64,000 bases of DNA from Phycicoccus endophyticus. GTDB lineage: Bacteria; Actinomycetota; Actinomycetes; Actinomycetales; Dermatophilaceae. Under the pieces are notes generated by a model. That model did no database searches. It saw only the letters and a program-made list of their open reading frames with translations, and was not told where the DNA came from. Location of the stretch: contig NZ_JAANCN010000011.1 of the NCBI RefSeq assembly GCF_011326735.1, forward strand, positions 44,057 through 108,056, given 5' to 3'. Shown here piece after piece: positions 38,475 to 49,841 of the stretch. Numbering within the stretch: position 1 is the first letter of the stretch; each line of letters begins with the position of its first letter. Position numbers and translations under genes: made by a program.

Positions 38475-39272
38475 GTGCTCCTCGCATCCGCCAACGTCAA
38501 CGGGATCCGCGCCGCTCGCCGGCGCGGTGGGGTCGAGTGGCTCGCTGCCTGCGGGGCTGACGTGGTCACCCTCCAGGAGGTGCGCGCCGACGACGCGCAG
38601 CTGCGCGCCGCCGTCGCCGGGACCGGCCTGGAGGGCTGGGAGGTCGCGCACAGCCCGAGCTCGACCAAGGGCCGCGCCGGGGTTGCGCTGTTGACACCGC
38701 ACCCGCTCAAGGAGGTCCGCACCGACGTCGGCGCGGAGTTCGACGGCGCGGGGCGCTGGGTGGAGGCCGACGTCCTGCTCGACGGGGCCTGCGTCACCGT
38801 GGCGTCCGCCTACGTACACACCGGTGAGGCCGGGACACCGCGCCAGGAGGAGAAACAGCGCTTCCTCGAGGCGGTGGGGGCGCGGGTCGCGGCGTGGGCC
38901 CGGGAGGGGCGGCTCGCGGTCCTCACCGGTGACCTCAACGTCGCCCACACCGAGCACGACCTGAAGAACTGGAAGGGCAACCGTGGCCGCGCCGGCTTCC
39001 TGCCCGAGGAGCAGGCCCACCTGACGCGGTGGGCGGCCGAGCACGGCCTCGTCGACGTCCACCGACGCCTCCACGGCCCGGGCCCGGGCCCCTACACGTG
39101 GTGGTCCTGGCGCGGGTCGGCGTTCGACAACGACGCCGGGTGGCGGATCGACTACCAGCTGGCCACCGCACCACTTGCGGCGCGTGCGGTCCGCGCGCGG
39201 GTCGGCCGGGCCGCGACGTACGCCGAGCGCTGGAGCGACCACGCACCGGTGCTCGTCGACTACGACCTCTGA
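38475..39272 (+). CDS. xthA: Exodeoxyribonuclease III
   Basis: A 265-residue AP endonuclease/exonuclease III of base-excision repair. Catalytic blocks are 'ASANVNGIRAARRRGGVEWL' at the start, 'VVTLQEVRADDAQL', 'VLTGDLNVAHTEHDLKNWK', 'DNDAGWRIDYQLAT' and 'ERWSDHAPVLVDYDL', so all metal and catalytic residues appear present. It begins at GTG 38475, only three bases after cysN, and probably shares its transcript, without an obvious functional link. Confidence 0.93.
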   Translation: MLLASANVNGIRAARRRGGVEWLAACGADVVTLQEVRADDAQLRAAVAGTGLEGWEVAHSPSSTKGRAGVALLTPHPLKEVRTDVGAEFDGAGRWVEADVLLDGACVTVASAYVHTGEAGTPRQEEKQRFLEAVGARVAAWAREGRLAVLTGDLNVAHTEHDLKNWKGNRGRAGFLPEEQAHLTRWAAEHGLVDVHRRLHGPGPGPYTWWSWRGSAFDNDAGWRIDYQLATAPLAARAVRARVGRAATYAERWSDHAPVLVDYDL

Positions 39273-39289
39273 CGGGCGGTGCCTGCGGG

Positions 39290-40054
39290 CTACTTCGCGA
39301 CCAGGTCGGCGGGCGGAGCCACGACGTCGGGCTCTCCGGGGAACCAGGCGTACTCGGTGGTGCGCGCCAGCGGGGTCGTCACCTCGAGCTGGGCGAGCTG
39401 GCCGTCGACGACCGACACGACCATGGTCGCGGTCGCGGCGTCGGGAGCCGTCGCGTCACCGATGGCGGACGCCCAGGCGGCCGTGTCGTAGTCGACCTCG
39501 TACCGCTGCGCCGGCGAGTCCTGGACCGTGCCCTCGTCACCGGCCCGGACGCTGCGCATCGCCTTTCCGAGGCTGCCCAGGACGCTGCGGCAGTCCATCT
39601 CGTGGACGATGGCGCTCATCGGCCGGCGGGCCACGACACGCCACGGGTCCCCCGGGCCACCCCGGTGGGCGTACGTCGTCCCGTCGAGCATCACCAGCGT
39701 CGTCACCTCCGTGCGGCCGGCCGACGGCGAGAGGGCCAGGTCGATCTTGGCGGCGAGCGGGTCACCGAGGCTCATCAGGGCCTGGCTGCGGAACTGCTCG
39801 CCCTCGACCTGCTGGTGCGACTCGCACTGCCCCATCCCCTTCAGGCCGGCCTCGAGCCCGGCCCCGAAGGCTGCGGGCGTGCTCACGTCCAGGAGGGTGC
39901 TCGCGGGGGAGGTCGCCGGCGTCGAGGGAGCGGAGCTCGACGACGAGGCCGACGTCGTGCCCGACGAGCAGCCCGCCACGACACCTGCGCCGAGCGCGAC
40001 CTGGACGAGAAGAGCGCCGGCTGCGCGCCGAGGGCTGCGGGAGACGTGGACCAC
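39290..40054 (-). CDS. Putative lipoprotein
   Basis: A 254-residue protein with a lipoprotein signal: Arg-rich N-terminus, hydrophobic stretch and lipobox 'GVVAGC' with Cys29. A Ser/Thr/Pro/Ala-rich linker follows. The rest ('VEGEQFRSQALMSLGDPLAA', 'TYAHRGGPGDPWRVVAR', 'DTAAWASAIGDAT') is loosely reminiscent of LppX/LprG-like or LolA-like folds used for lipid binding, but similarity is too weak to assert. It is anchored on the outer face of the membrane. Convergent with xthA. Confidence 0.7.
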   Translation of the reverse strand: MVHVSRSPRRAAGALLVQVALGAGVVAGCSSGTTSASSSSSAPSTPATSPASTLLDVSTPAAFGAGLEAGLKGMGQCESHQQVEGEQFRSQALMSLGDPLAAKIDLALSPSAGRTEVTTLVMLDGTTYAHRGGPGDPWRVVARRPMSAIVHEMDCRSVLGSLGKAMRSVRAGDEGTVQDSPAQRYEVDYDTAAWASAIGDATAPDAATATMVVSVVDGQLAQLEVTTPLARTTEYAWFPGEPDVVAPPADLVAK

Positions 40055-40089
40055 GCCCGGAGGCTATCCCCTGGGAAGGGAGCGGGGTG

Positions 40090-41529
40090 TCAGGCGGCGC
40101 GGGCGGCCCAGTCGTCCTCGGTGAGCTCGGCCCACCACTGCTCGAGGTCGAGCGAGGGGTCCTCGGGGACCGGCGGCGGGCCGGGTGGTGGGTCGGGTGC
40201 CCGTCCGGCGGGCTCGGGTGGGCGGGCCCGGAGGGCCGCGTCGTAGGAGCCGGGGGTGAGGTCCCAGGAGACGCCCGCCCCGGTGACGGTGCCCGCGAGC
40301 CGCCTCCGGTGGACGTGGGTGTGGTGGCTGGGGCAGAGCAGGGCGGCGTTGCCGACGTCAGACCGCCCGCCGTCGGCCCAGTGCGTGAGGTGGTGGGCCT
40401 CGGCCCAGGCCGCGGGTGCGGTGCAGCCCGGGTAGCTGCAGCCGCGGTCGCGCAGCCAGAGGTGACGGCGCTGGGCGCGGGTGAAGAGGCGGACGGTCCG
40501 GCCGAGGGCGAGGGGCTCCCCGTCGGCGCCGAGGACGTGCGCGACGAGCGCGGTGTCGCACGCAGCCCGCCGCAGCCCGGCGTGGGGGAGGAGGGTGCCG
40601 GTGGCGACCGACCCGAGGACCTCGGCGGCGCCCGTGCCCGCGAGGAGGTCGCCGGCGGGGATGGTGAGGTGCACCGCGGACCAGGACCCCGCCGGGCCGT
40701 CCGCCCCGGCGCGCTCGGCGTCGAGGGCGCTCGACCGGCGGCACACAGCGGTCAGTGCCTCGACCCGGCGCTGACCGGCCGGCCGGAGGTCGCGCTCCCC
40801 GCTCTCGGGGTTGGGCGCGGGCGCCGAGAGCGGACCGATGGCGGCCTCGAGGGCGGCGGCCTGCTCCGGGGTCATCCACAGCTGGTACTCGGTGAGGTCC
40901 GCGGACTCGACGTGCGGCGCGGACAGGCGGGCGGAGGCGGCGAGGCGCTCGTGCAGCTCGTCCAGGACGCCGACGCGGCCGTGGTCGGCGAGCAGGCGAG
41001 GGCGCAGCCGCCGCATCATCGCCGGGCCCCACTGCTCGACGAGGTCGACCAGCGCCGAGGTCACGGTGGGGACCGCCTCCGGGGTGAGCACGGGGACGAG
41101 CCGCGTGGACTCCCTCAGGACCGCCGTGGCGACCGGGGCCGACACCCGCGCGGAGCGGACCGCGCCCCAGACGACGCCGAGCGGGCTCGACGGCTCCGGG
41201 TCGACGCGCTGCACGCCGGTGTCCTGCGCGGTCACCTCCTGCACGAGGCGGGCGACGTGGCCGGCGCTGCCCTGCCGGGTGGCGGGCGCGTGCTCGCGCA
41301 CCCAGCCGTGCACGCCCCCGCCGGTGCACTCACCGCGCCGTGCGGCCTCCACCGCCACCTCGACCCGCGCCGCCTCAGCCCCCGCCGCGACGCCGTCGAC
41401 CAGGCCCATCACCTCGGCCAGCTCCGGCCCGGACGCCTCGTGCAGCACCTCCGCGAGACCCGTCAGCGCGCTGCGGGCAGCCTCGAGACGGGAGCGGTGC
41501 TCCGCGAGATCGAGGGTTCCCCTGGCCAT
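40090..41529 (-). CDS. DUF222 / HNH endonuclease (13E12-type) protein
   Basis: A 479-residue protein of a family that is highly repeated in actinobacterial genomes. The N-terminal DUF222 region is helical. The C-terminal HNH module is 'CSYPGCTAPAAWAEAHHLTH' followed by 'WADGG', 'DVGNAALLCPSHHTHVH', giving paired Cys and His residues for metal binding. The tail is Pro-rich and ends in acidic and Trp-rich residues. ATG 41529 was chosen because residues upstream have no family similarity; the frame stays open to 41607. The biological role of this family is unknown. Confidence 0.85.
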   Translation of the reverse strand: MARGTLDLAEHRSRLEAARSALTGLAEVLHEASGPELAEVMGLVDGVAAGAEAARVEVAVEAARRGECTGGGVHGWVREHAPATRQGSAGHVARLVQEVTAQDTGVQRVDPEPSSPLGVVWGAVRSARVSAPVATAVLRESTRLVPVLTPEAVPTVTSALVDLVEQWGPAMMRRLRPRLLADHGRVGVLDELHERLAASARLSAPHVESADLTEYQLWMTPEQAAALEAAIGPLSAPAPNPESGERDLRPAGQRRVEALTAVCRRSSALDAERAGADGPAGSWSAVHLTIPAGDLLAGTGAAEVLGSVATGTLLPHAGLRRAACDTALVAHVLGADGEPLALGRTVRLFTRAQRRHLWLRDRGCSYPGCTAPAAWAEAHHLTHWADGGRSDVGNAALLCPSHHTHVHRRRLAGTVTGAGVSWDLTPGSYDAALRARPPEPAGRAPDPPPGPPPVPEDPSLDLEQWWAELTEDDWAARAA

Positions 41530-41623
41530 GCTCCAGGATACCGAACACGCGTTCGAAAAGCAAGCCTCTCGGCCGGGTGAGTTCCGGTGGGTTTGCCCTC
41601 TGCTCAAGGGTTTTGGACGCCCG

Positions 41624-42781
<1,158 letters not shown>

Positions 42782-42795
42782 GCGAGTGAGTCTAG

Positions 42796-43848
<1,053 letters not shown>

Positions 43849-43858
43849 GGAGGCCCCG

Positions 43859-44371
43859 ATGCCGGTGCACGGTGTGGCCGTGTCCGTCCCCGAGCCCTGG
43901 AGCACCCAGCTGCAGTCCGCCCGGGCCGGGTTCGGGGACCCCATGGCCGCGTCCATCCCGCCGCACGTCACGCTGATGCCGCCGACGGCCGTCCCGCCGC
44001 AGGACCACGACGCCTTCGTCGAGCACCTCGAGTCCGTGTGCGCCGGGCACGAGCCGTTCACCGTCGTGCTCCACGGCACCGGCACCTTCCGGCCGGTCTC
44101 GCCGGTGGTCTTCGTCCAGGTCTCCGCGGGCATCGCCCACTGCGAGCAGCTCGAGCGCCAGATCCGCTCCGGGCCGGTCGAACGGGCGCTCGACTTCCCC
44201 TACCACCCGCACGTCACCGTGGCGCACCACCTCGACGACGACGCCCTCGACCGCGCCTACACCGGGCTGGCCGGGTTCCGGTGCGACTTCACGGTGACGA
44301 GCGTCGAGCTCTACGAGCACGCCGAGGACGGTGTCTGGCGGGTCGTGCGCTCGCTGCCACTGGGCGGCTGA
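43859..44371 (+). CDS. 2'-5' RNA ligase / cyclic phosphodiesterase-like (2H) protein
   Basis: A 170-residue 2H phosphoesterase-type protein. The two catalytic H-x-T motifs are 'PPHVTLMPP' (about residues 34-42) and 'YHPHVTVAHH' (about 117-126). The family acts on 2',3'-cyclic phosphates or 2'-5' linkages in RNA. It lies ten bases after trpS and is probably co-transcribed; a role in tRNA handling is possible but unproven. Confidence 0.83.
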   Translation: MPVHGVAVSVPEPWSTQLQSARAGFGDPMAASIPPHVTLMPPTAVPPQDHDAFVEHLESVCAGHEPFTVVLHGTGTFRPVSPVVFVQVSAGIAHCEQLERQIRSGPVERALDFPYHPHVTVAHHLDDDALDRAYTGLAGFRCDFTVTSVELYEHAEDGVWRVVRSLPLGG

Positions 44372-44392
44372 GCCCCGCCTGCGCGGCGGGGC
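44372..44392. terminator. Hairpin between convergent genes
   Basis: GCCCCGCC pairs perfectly with GGCGGGGC across the loop TGCGC, between the stop of the RNA-ligase-like gene (+) and the end of the GT4 gene (-). There is no U-tract. It may terminate both transcripts. Confidence 0.55.
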
Positions 44393-44395
44393 CGC

Positions 44396-45568
44396 TCAGG
44401 CGGCGCGGCGGACCCGCCGCCGCGGGTGGGCGCCGGCCACCGCGCGGTAGTGGCCGAGCAGCTCCTCGGTCAGCGACGCCCAGGTGCGTCCCTCGACGGC
44501 CGCGCGCCCGGCCCGGCCCATCCGCGCCCGCAGACCGGGGTCGAGGACGAGCGTGCGGACGCGGTCGGCGAGGTCACCGGCCCGGTCGGGGTCGGCGAGC
44601 AGGCCGGTCCGGCCGTGCTCGACGAGGTCGAGCGGGCCGCCGCGCGCCGGCGCCACGACGGGCAGGCCGCTCGCGTGCGCCTCCTGGAGGGTCTGCCCGA
44701 AGGTCTCCCGGGTGCCGGTGTGGACGAAGACGTCGAGCAGCCCGTAGGCCTGCGCGAGCGCCTCGCCGGAGCGCTGCCCGAGCAGGACCGGCGGCCGGTT
44801 GGGGCGGCCGGGCGTCGAGGCGACCGCCTCGGCGAGGCGCGCGGCCACCCGCGCCCGGCTCGGCCCGTCGCCGACGACGACGAGCCGCGTCCCCGGGACG
44901 CGGGCCACGTCGACGAGCCGACCGAGCTCCTTCTCCGGCGCGAGCCGCCCGACGTAGCCGACGAGCACCTCGCCGTCCGGCGCGAGCTCGCCGCGCGCGC
45001 CCGCCACGGCCGTGCGACGGTCGGGGTGGAAGAGGGCCGTGTCGACCCCGCGGCCCCACCGGGCGACGTCCCGGACGCCATGCGCCGCGAGCTCGGCCGC
45101 GGTCGGGGTCGAGGGGGCGAGGGTGAGGTCGGCCAGGTCGTGGACCCGTCGCACCCACCGCCACGCGGCGCCGGCGGCCCCCGGCCCGATGAGCGTCGGT
45201 GCGTGCTGGGCCAGGTAGCTCGGCATGTCCGTCTGGTAGACGGCGACCGAGGGGATGCCCAGCTCGTCGGCCTCGCGCAGCGCCCGGGCCCCGAGGACGA
45301 AGGGCGAGGCGACGTGGACGACGTCGGGCCGGACGGCCTCGAGGACGGCCCGCACGGCACCGGTCGGGATGCCCGTCGGGAACGAGCGCACCGGTACCGA
45401 CGGGACGGCGTGGACCACGGCACCGGCGTACTCGGCCGGCGCGGGGCGTGGGCAGACCACCGAGACCCGGTGACCGGCCGCGGTGAGGCACTCGAGCACC
45501 CGGCACACGCTCGTGGTGACCCCGTTGAGCGTGGGGAGGAAGGACTCGGTGACGACGACGATGCGCAC
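44396..45568 (-). CDS. Family 4 glycosyltransferase, MgtA/PimB-like mannosyltransferase
   Basis: A 390-residue GT-B enzyme. It opens with 'MRIVVVTESFLPTLNGVTTS', the typical start of actinobacterial GDP-mannose-dependent mannosyltransferases. The donor site has 'VLVGYVGRLAPEKELGRLVD' and the E-x7-E-type segment 'TRETFGQTLQEAHASGLPVV'. The divergent neighbour encodes GDP-mannose synthesis (manC), which supports a mannosyl donor. Targets might be phosphatidylinositol mannosides or glycolipids. GTG 45568 was chosen because it gives the family start and has GGGAG nine bases upstream. Confidence 0.85.
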   Translation of the reverse strand: MRIVVVTESFLPTLNGVTTSVCRVLECLTAAGHRVSVVCPRPAPAEYAGAVVHAVPSVPVRSFPTGIPTGAVRAVLEAVRPDVVHVASPFVLGARALREADELGIPSVAVYQTDMPSYLAQHAPTLIGPGAAGAAWRWVRRVHDLADLTLAPSTPTAAELAAHGVRDVARWGRGVDTALFHPDRRTAVAGARGELAPDGEVLVGYVGRLAPEKELGRLVDVARVPGTRLVVVGDGPSRARVAARLAEAVASTPGRPNRPPVLLGQRSGEALAQAYGLLDVFVHTGTRETFGQTLQEAHASGLPVVAPARGGPLDLVEHGRTGLLADPDRAGDLADRVRTLVLDPGLRARMGRAGRAAVEGRTWASLTEELLGHYRAVAGAHPRRRVRRAA

Positions 45569-45656
45569 GGGTCCACGCTCCCGAGGGCCGGCGACCCCCC
45601 GGCGACGGCCCGGTGCGTGTCGGATGACGACTGGGTGACGGGCTACCCTCGGCGCC

Positions 45657-46733
45657 ATGGGTGACCTCGCGGTATTCTGGGCGGTCGTTCCCGCCGGGGG
45701 GGCCGGGACGAGGCTGTGGCCGCTGAGCCGGGCCGGGCACCCGAAGTTCCTCCTCGACCTCACCGGCAGCGGGCGCTCGCTGCTGCAGGAGACCCTCGAG
45801 CGGCTGGCCCCGCTGAGCGCCGAGCGCGCTCTCGTCGTCACCGGCGAGGCGCACGCCGACGCCGTGCGCGACCAGCTGCCCGGGCTCGCGGGCGACCGGG
45901 TCCTCGCCGAGCCGGAGCCGCGTGACTCGATGGCCGCGATCGGGCTGGCGGCCGCGGTCGTCGAGCGCGAGGATCCCGAGGCGGTCATCGGCTCCTTCGC
46001 CGCCGACCACGTCATCCCCGATGCCGAGGCCTTCCAGGCGGCGGTGCGCGAGGCCGTGGAGGTCGCCCGCGCGGGGCGTCTCGTCACCCTCGGGGTCGAG
46101 CCGACCCACCCGGCCACCGGCTTCGGCTACATCCGTGCCGGCGAGCCGCTCGAGCCCTTCCCCACGGCGCTGCGCGCGGTGGAGTTCGTCGAGAAGCCGG
46201 ACGCGGAGCGAGCGCGCGCCTACCTCGGCTCGGGCCGGTACCGCTGGAACGCCGGCATGTTCGTCGTCCGGGCGAGCGTCCTGCTCGACCTCCTGCAGCG
46301 GTGGCACCCCGAGCTCGCCGACGGTCTGCGCGCGATCGCGGCCGACCGCTCGCGGCTGGCGGAGATCTGGCCCGGCCTACCGCGGATCGCCATCGACCAC
46401 GCCGTCGCCGAGCCGGCCGCGGCCGCCGGGCACGTGGCCGTCGTCCCGGCGGCCTTCCGGTGGGAGGACGTCGGCGACTTCCGCAGCCTCGGGCGGCTGC
46501 TGCCGGACGACGGCGGGGTGCGGGTGCTCGGTGCGGCCCCTGACGTCGTGGCTCTCGACGCGACGGGGGTCGTCGTGCCCTCCGGGGGCCGGCAGGTCGC
46601 GCTGCTCGGGGTGGAGGACCTCGTCGTCGTCGACACCCCGGACGCCGTGCTCGTGACCACCCGCGAGCGCGCGCAGGAGGTCAAGGCCGTCGTCGACGCC
46701 CTGCGCGCGGCCGGTCGCGAGGACCTGCTCTAG
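45657..46733 (+). CDS. manC: Mannose-1-phosphate guanylyltransferase
   Basis: A 358-residue nucleotidyltransferase making GDP-mannose from GTP and mannose-1-phosphate. Motifs are 'VVPAGGAGTRLWPLSRAGHP' (about 10-29), 'KFLLDLTGSGRSLLQETLER', 'VEFVEKPDAERARAYLGSG' and 'RWNAGMFVVRAS'. It lacks the C-terminal phosphomannose isomerase domain of the long ManC/AlgA form, so isomerisation must come from elsewhere. Divergent from the GT4 gene by 88 bases. Confidence 0.92.
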   Translation: MGDLAVFWAVVPAGGAGTRLWPLSRAGHPKFLLDLTGSGRSLLQETLERLAPLSAERALVVTGEAHADAVRDQLPGLAGDRVLAEPEPRDSMAAIGLAAAVVEREDPEAVIGSFAADHVIPDAEAFQAAVREAVEVARAGRLVTLGVEPTHPATGFGYIRAGEPLEPFPTALRAVEFVEKPDAERARAYLGSGRYRWNAGMFVVRASVLLDLLQRWHPELADGLRAIAADRSRLAEIWPGLPRIAIDHAVAEPAAAAGHVAVVPAAFRWEDVGDFRSLGRLLPDDGGVRVLGAAPDVVALDATGVVVPSGGRQVALLGVEDLVVVDTPDAVLVTTRERAQEVKAVVDALRAAGREDLL

Positions 46734-46746
46734 CCGGCAGCGGGGC

Positions 46747-48342
46747 TCAGGCGAGGTCGCGGCGGGCGTAGGCCACCCCGCCACCGCCGACGAGGCCCGC
46801 GGCGAGGACGGTCATGACCGCCGCCGCGAGGGCGGCGAACTCCCCACCGGGCAGCTGGCCGAGGTGGGCGAACGGCGAGAGGTCGACGAGCCATCCGGGC
46901 AGGTCCATGGTCGGCCCGAGCTCGCCGACGACGAAGCCGACGAGGAGCACCGCCCAGGCCAGCGGGGCGAACCGGGGGCGGGCCCCGACGAGCAGCGCCG
47001 CGGCCGCGACGAGCAGCCAGACCGCGGGCAGGGTGGCGAGGAACGCGCCGAGGACGGCTCCGGCGCCCGGTGCGTCCTCGCTGGCCCGGGGGCCGACGAG
47101 CGCGACCGCACCGCCGACGACGAGCGTGAACAGGGTCGTCGCGCCGACCGCGAGCGCGACGTGGGCCGCGTACCAGCGCGTCCGGCTCGTCGGGGTCGCG
47201 AGCACGGCCTCGCCGAGCCCGAGGCGCTCCGCGGCGCCCAGGCGCAGGACGAGGGCGATGCCCCCGGCGGCGATGGCGACCGCGACGAAGCGGCTCTCGG
47301 TGGCCAGGTAGACCTCCTCGAGCGTGCCCGCCGACCCGCCGAGCGCCTCGAGGAAGCGCTGCATCTGCGGGCTCGAGGAGAGGTCGCCCACCGCGCCGAG
47401 CAGCGAACCGAGGACGACGCCGCCGGCGGCCAGCCCGACGACCCACCCGAGGAGCGTCCCCGTCGCGAGCCGCGAGACCAGCCCGAGGGGCCCGGAGAGG
47501 GCCCGGCCCGCCCGGGCACGACCGGTGCGTGTCGGGAGCACGCCCCCGCCGAGGTCGCGCCGGTCGAGGACGACGAGGGCTGCCGCGACCCCGAGGACGA
47601 GGGCGCCGAGCCCGAGCGCGAGCACCCATGTCCGGTCGCGCCCGTAGGGCTCGACGCGGCCGGCCCAGCCGAGGGGGGAGAGCCAGCCGAGGGCGTGCAC
47701 GACGCCGCCGTCGACGGAGTCGGCGGCCGCGCGCAGCAGGTAGGCGGCACCCAGCGCGCCGAACGCCAGCCCACCGGCGCCGCGAGTGGTCGAGGCCAGC
47801 TGGACCGCCAGCGCGGTGACGCCCACCTGGGCCAGCCCCGCGGTCGCCCAGGCGACACCGAAGGCGAGCGAGCCGGCCGGGTCCATCCCCAGGCCGAGCA
47901 GCCCGAGGGCGGACAGGCCGCTCGCGAGCAGCACCGCGCTCGTCGCGACGAGGACCCCGGCTGCCAACGGCGCCCAGCGCCCGACGACGCCGGCCCCGAC
48001 GAGCTCGAGGCGGCCTTCTTCCTCCTCGGTGCGGGTGTGCCGCCGGAGCACGACGAGCGCGAGCACGGCGGTGAGCACCGCGCCCATCATCACGGTCTTG
48101 AAGACGGCGAGTGCGTCGGCGTCGGCGGCGCTGATCGGGCCGTACATCGCCACGAGCGCGGGGTTGGCGACGATGTCCGCCAGCCCCGCGACCGCCGAGT
48201 CGTCGTCGGGGAAGAGGGCGAGGGTGGCCTGCGCCGACCCCACCGAGAGCAGGACGAGCCCCGCGACGCTCGACGGGACGATGACCCGGTCGCGCCGCCA
48301 GGCCAGCCGCAGCAGGTCACGCAGGCCGGCGAGGCGGGTCAT
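46747..48342 (-). CDS. ABC-2-type exporter permease (polyketide-antibiotic exporter-like)
   Basis: A 531-residue membrane protein with about twelve helices in two halves, as in TipA/'exporter of polyketide antibiotics' permeases. The N-terminus 'LRDLLRLAWRRDRVIVPSSV' and 'HTRTEEEEGRLELVGAGVVG' near residue 105 are characteristic of this group. It is coupled to the ATPase gene by ATGA. With the divergent MarR/GbsR-like regulator this looks like an efflux system for a toxic or antimicrobial compound. Confidence 0.83.
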   Translation of the reverse strand: MTRLAGLRDLLRLAWRRDRVIVPSSVAGLVLLSVGSAQATLALFPDDDSAVAGLADIVANPALVAMYGPISAADADALAVFKTVMMGAVLTAVLALVVLRRHTRTEEEEGRLELVGAGVVGRWAPLAAGVLVATSAVLLASGLSALGLLGLGMDPAGSLAFGVAWATAGLAQVGVTALAVQLASTTRGAGGLAFGALGAAYLLRAAADSVDGGVVHALGWLSPLGWAGRVEPYGRDRTWVLALGLGALVLGVAAALVVLDRRDLGGGVLPTRTGRARAGRALSGPLGLVSRLATGTLLGWVVGLAAGGVVLGSLLGAVGDLSSSPQMQRFLEALGGSAGTLEEVYLATESRFVAVAIAAGGIALVLRLGAAERLGLGEAVLATPTSRTRWYAAHVALAVGATTLFTLVVGGAVALVGPRASEDAPGAGAVLGAFLATLPAVWLLVAAAALLVGARPRFAPLAWAVLLVGFVVGELGPTMDLPGWLVDLSPFAHLGQLPGGEFAALAAAVMTVLAAGLVGGGGVAYARRDLA

Positions 48343-49256
48343 GCCCGTGCCTGCGCGGGCACCGGTGAGCCCCCCTCGTACCGGGCGAGGAAGAGCTCCT
48401 CGAGCGAGGGGGGCTGGCAGGTCAGGCCCGCCACCCGGCGGCGGGCGAGCTCGGCGACGAGGCCGCCGAGGTGCTCGGCGTCGACGGTGCACGAGAGCCG
48501 GCCGTCCTGGAGGGCCACGTCGGCGACCCCGGGCCAGCCGGCGGCCTCCGCCCGGGTCGGGGTGTCCTCGACGGTGGCCTGCACCCGGGTGCGGGTGAGC
48601 CGGCGCAGGTGCTCCAGGCTCCCGCTCTCGACGACGACGCCGGCCCGCACGATGCTCACCCGGTCGCAGGCGCGCTCGACCTCGCTGAGGATGTGGCTGG
48701 AGAGCAGCGTCGTGCGCCCCTCGGCCCGCAGCGCGGCCAGCTCGTCCTGGAAGACCTGCTCCATGAGGGGGTCCAGCCCGGCCGTCGGCTCGTCGAGGAC
48801 GAGCAGGGGGACCCGGCTGGCGAGCGCGGCGACGAGCGCCACCTTCTGCCGGTTGCCCTTGCTGTACGCCTTGCCCTTCTTGGTCTCGTCGAGCTCGAAG
48901 CGCGCGACGAGCCGGCGGCGGCGCTCCTCGTCGACCCCGCCCCGCAGGCGCCCGAGCAGGTCGATGGTCTCCCCACCGGAGAGGGTCGGCCACAGGACGA
49001 CGTCGCCGGGGACGTAGGCGAGGTCGCGGTGGAGGGCGGTGGCCTCCCGCCACGGGTCTCGGCCGAGGACCCGGGCGGTGCCGGCGTCGACCCGCAGCAG
49101 GCCGAGCAGGGCGCGGATGGTCGTGGACTTGCCGGCGCCGTTGGGGCCGAGGAAGCCGTGGACCTCGCCCTCGCGGACGGTGAGGTCGAGGCCGTCCAGG
49201 GCGACGGTGCGCCCGAAGGTCTTGCGCAGTCCGCGGATGGTGATGGCGTCGGTCAC
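48339..49256 (-). CDS. ABC transporter ATP-binding protein
   Basis: A 305-residue ATPase. Walker A is 'GFLGPNGAGKSTTIRALLGL' (about residues 34-53), Walker B is 'VPLLVLDEPTAGLDPLMEQV', and the D- and H-loops are present ('TTLLSSHILSEVERA'). The signature motif is 'YSKGNRQKVALVAAL' in place of the textbook LSGGQ, a substitution found in this exporter subgroup. About 80 residues after the ATPase core form a C-terminal regulatory part. It powers the permease encoded next to it. Confidence 0.9.
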   Translation of the reverse strand: MTDAITIRGLRKTFGRTVALDGLDLTVREGEVHGFLGPNGAGKSTTIRALLGLLRVDAGTARVLGRDPWREATALHRDLAYVPGDVVLWPTLSGGETIDLLGRLRGGVDEERRRRLVARFELDETKKGKAYSKGNRQKVALVAALASRVPLLVLDEPTAGLDPLMEQVFQDELAALRAEGRTTLLSSHILSEVERACDRVSIVRAGVVVESGSLEHLRRLTRTRVQATVEDTPTRAEAAGWPGVADVALQDGRLSCTVDAEHLGGLVAELARRRVAGLTCQPPSLEELFLARYEGGSPVPAQARA

Positions 49257-49275
49257 CTCGTCGACGCTACACCGT

Positions 49276-49293
49276 ATTCACAAAATTGTGAAT
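49276..49293. promoter_or_regulatory. Operator-like palindrome for the MarR/GbsR-type regulator
   Basis: ATTCACAA and TTGTGAAT form a perfect inverted repeat with a two-base AA spacer. It sits midway in the 54-base region between the divergent ABC ATPase start (49256) and the regulator start (49311), and it is an A+T-rich island in G+C-rich DNA. MarR-type dimers bind such 16-20-base palindromes, so autoregulation with control of the exporter is likely. Confidence 0.7.
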
Positions 49294-49310
49294 GTTGTAA
49301 AGTCGCGTCC

Positions 49311-49829
49311 ATGGCGACCGAGCGACATCCCGGTGCACCGCGGGACACCCCGCAGGAGGTCGTCCGGCGCGTCGTCGAGCGGCTCGGCGGCACGCTCGCC
49401 CAGTCCGGTGTGCCGATGCAGCCGGCCCGGGTGTTCGCGGCGCTGCTCGCCACCGACTCCGGGCGGCTCACCTCGGCCGAGCTCGTCGAGCTCCTCCACG
49501 TCAGCCCGGCGGCCGTCTCGGGGGCCGTGCGCTACCTCGCCGGGCTGCGCTGGATCCGGCGCGAGCGCGAGCGCGGGTCGCGCCGCGACGTCTACGTCGT
49601 CGAGGACGACGCCTGGCACGACGCCACCGTCGCGACCACCCGGATCCACGCGCCGATCATCACCGCACTCGCCCTGGCCCGCGAGGACGTCGGCCCGGAC
49701 AGTCGGGCCGGCAGACGCCTCGGGCTCTCGGTCGAGTTCCTCGAGTTCGTCACCGAGGAGATGAACGGCATCGCGGCCCGCTGGGAGCAACGCCAGGCGG
49801 CCGGGCCGGCAGCGGAGGCGCCGGGCTAG
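49311..49829 (+). CDS. MarR/GbsR-like transcriptional regulator
   Basis: A 172-residue winged-helix protein. The helix-turn-helix is 'SAELVELLHVSPAAVSGAVR' (about 55-75), followed by the wing 'RRERERGSRRDVYVV'. 'MQPARVFAALLATDSGRLTS' upstream of it is typical of GbsR/MarR-like proteins of actinobacteria. The C-terminus is a helical dimerisation part ending 'FLEFVTEEMNGIAARWEQRQ'. It probably represses the divergent ABC exporter genes through the palindrome at 49276-49293. Confidence 0.85.
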   Translation: MATERHPGAPRDTPQEVVRRVVERLGGTLAQSGVPMQPARVFAALLATDSGRLTSAELVELLHVSPAAVSGAVRYLAGLRWIRRERERGSRRDVYVVEDDAWHDATVATTRIHAPIITALALAREDVGPDSRAGRRLGLSVEFLEFVTEEMNGIAARWEQRQAAGPAAEAPG

Positions 49830-49841
49830 ACTCGGCTCCTG

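Noticed and set aside
37221..39242. Long minus-strand open frame across cysN and xthA
   Set aside because: The plus-strand genes carry all the expected catalytic motifs; the antisense frame has none and is a composition artefact.
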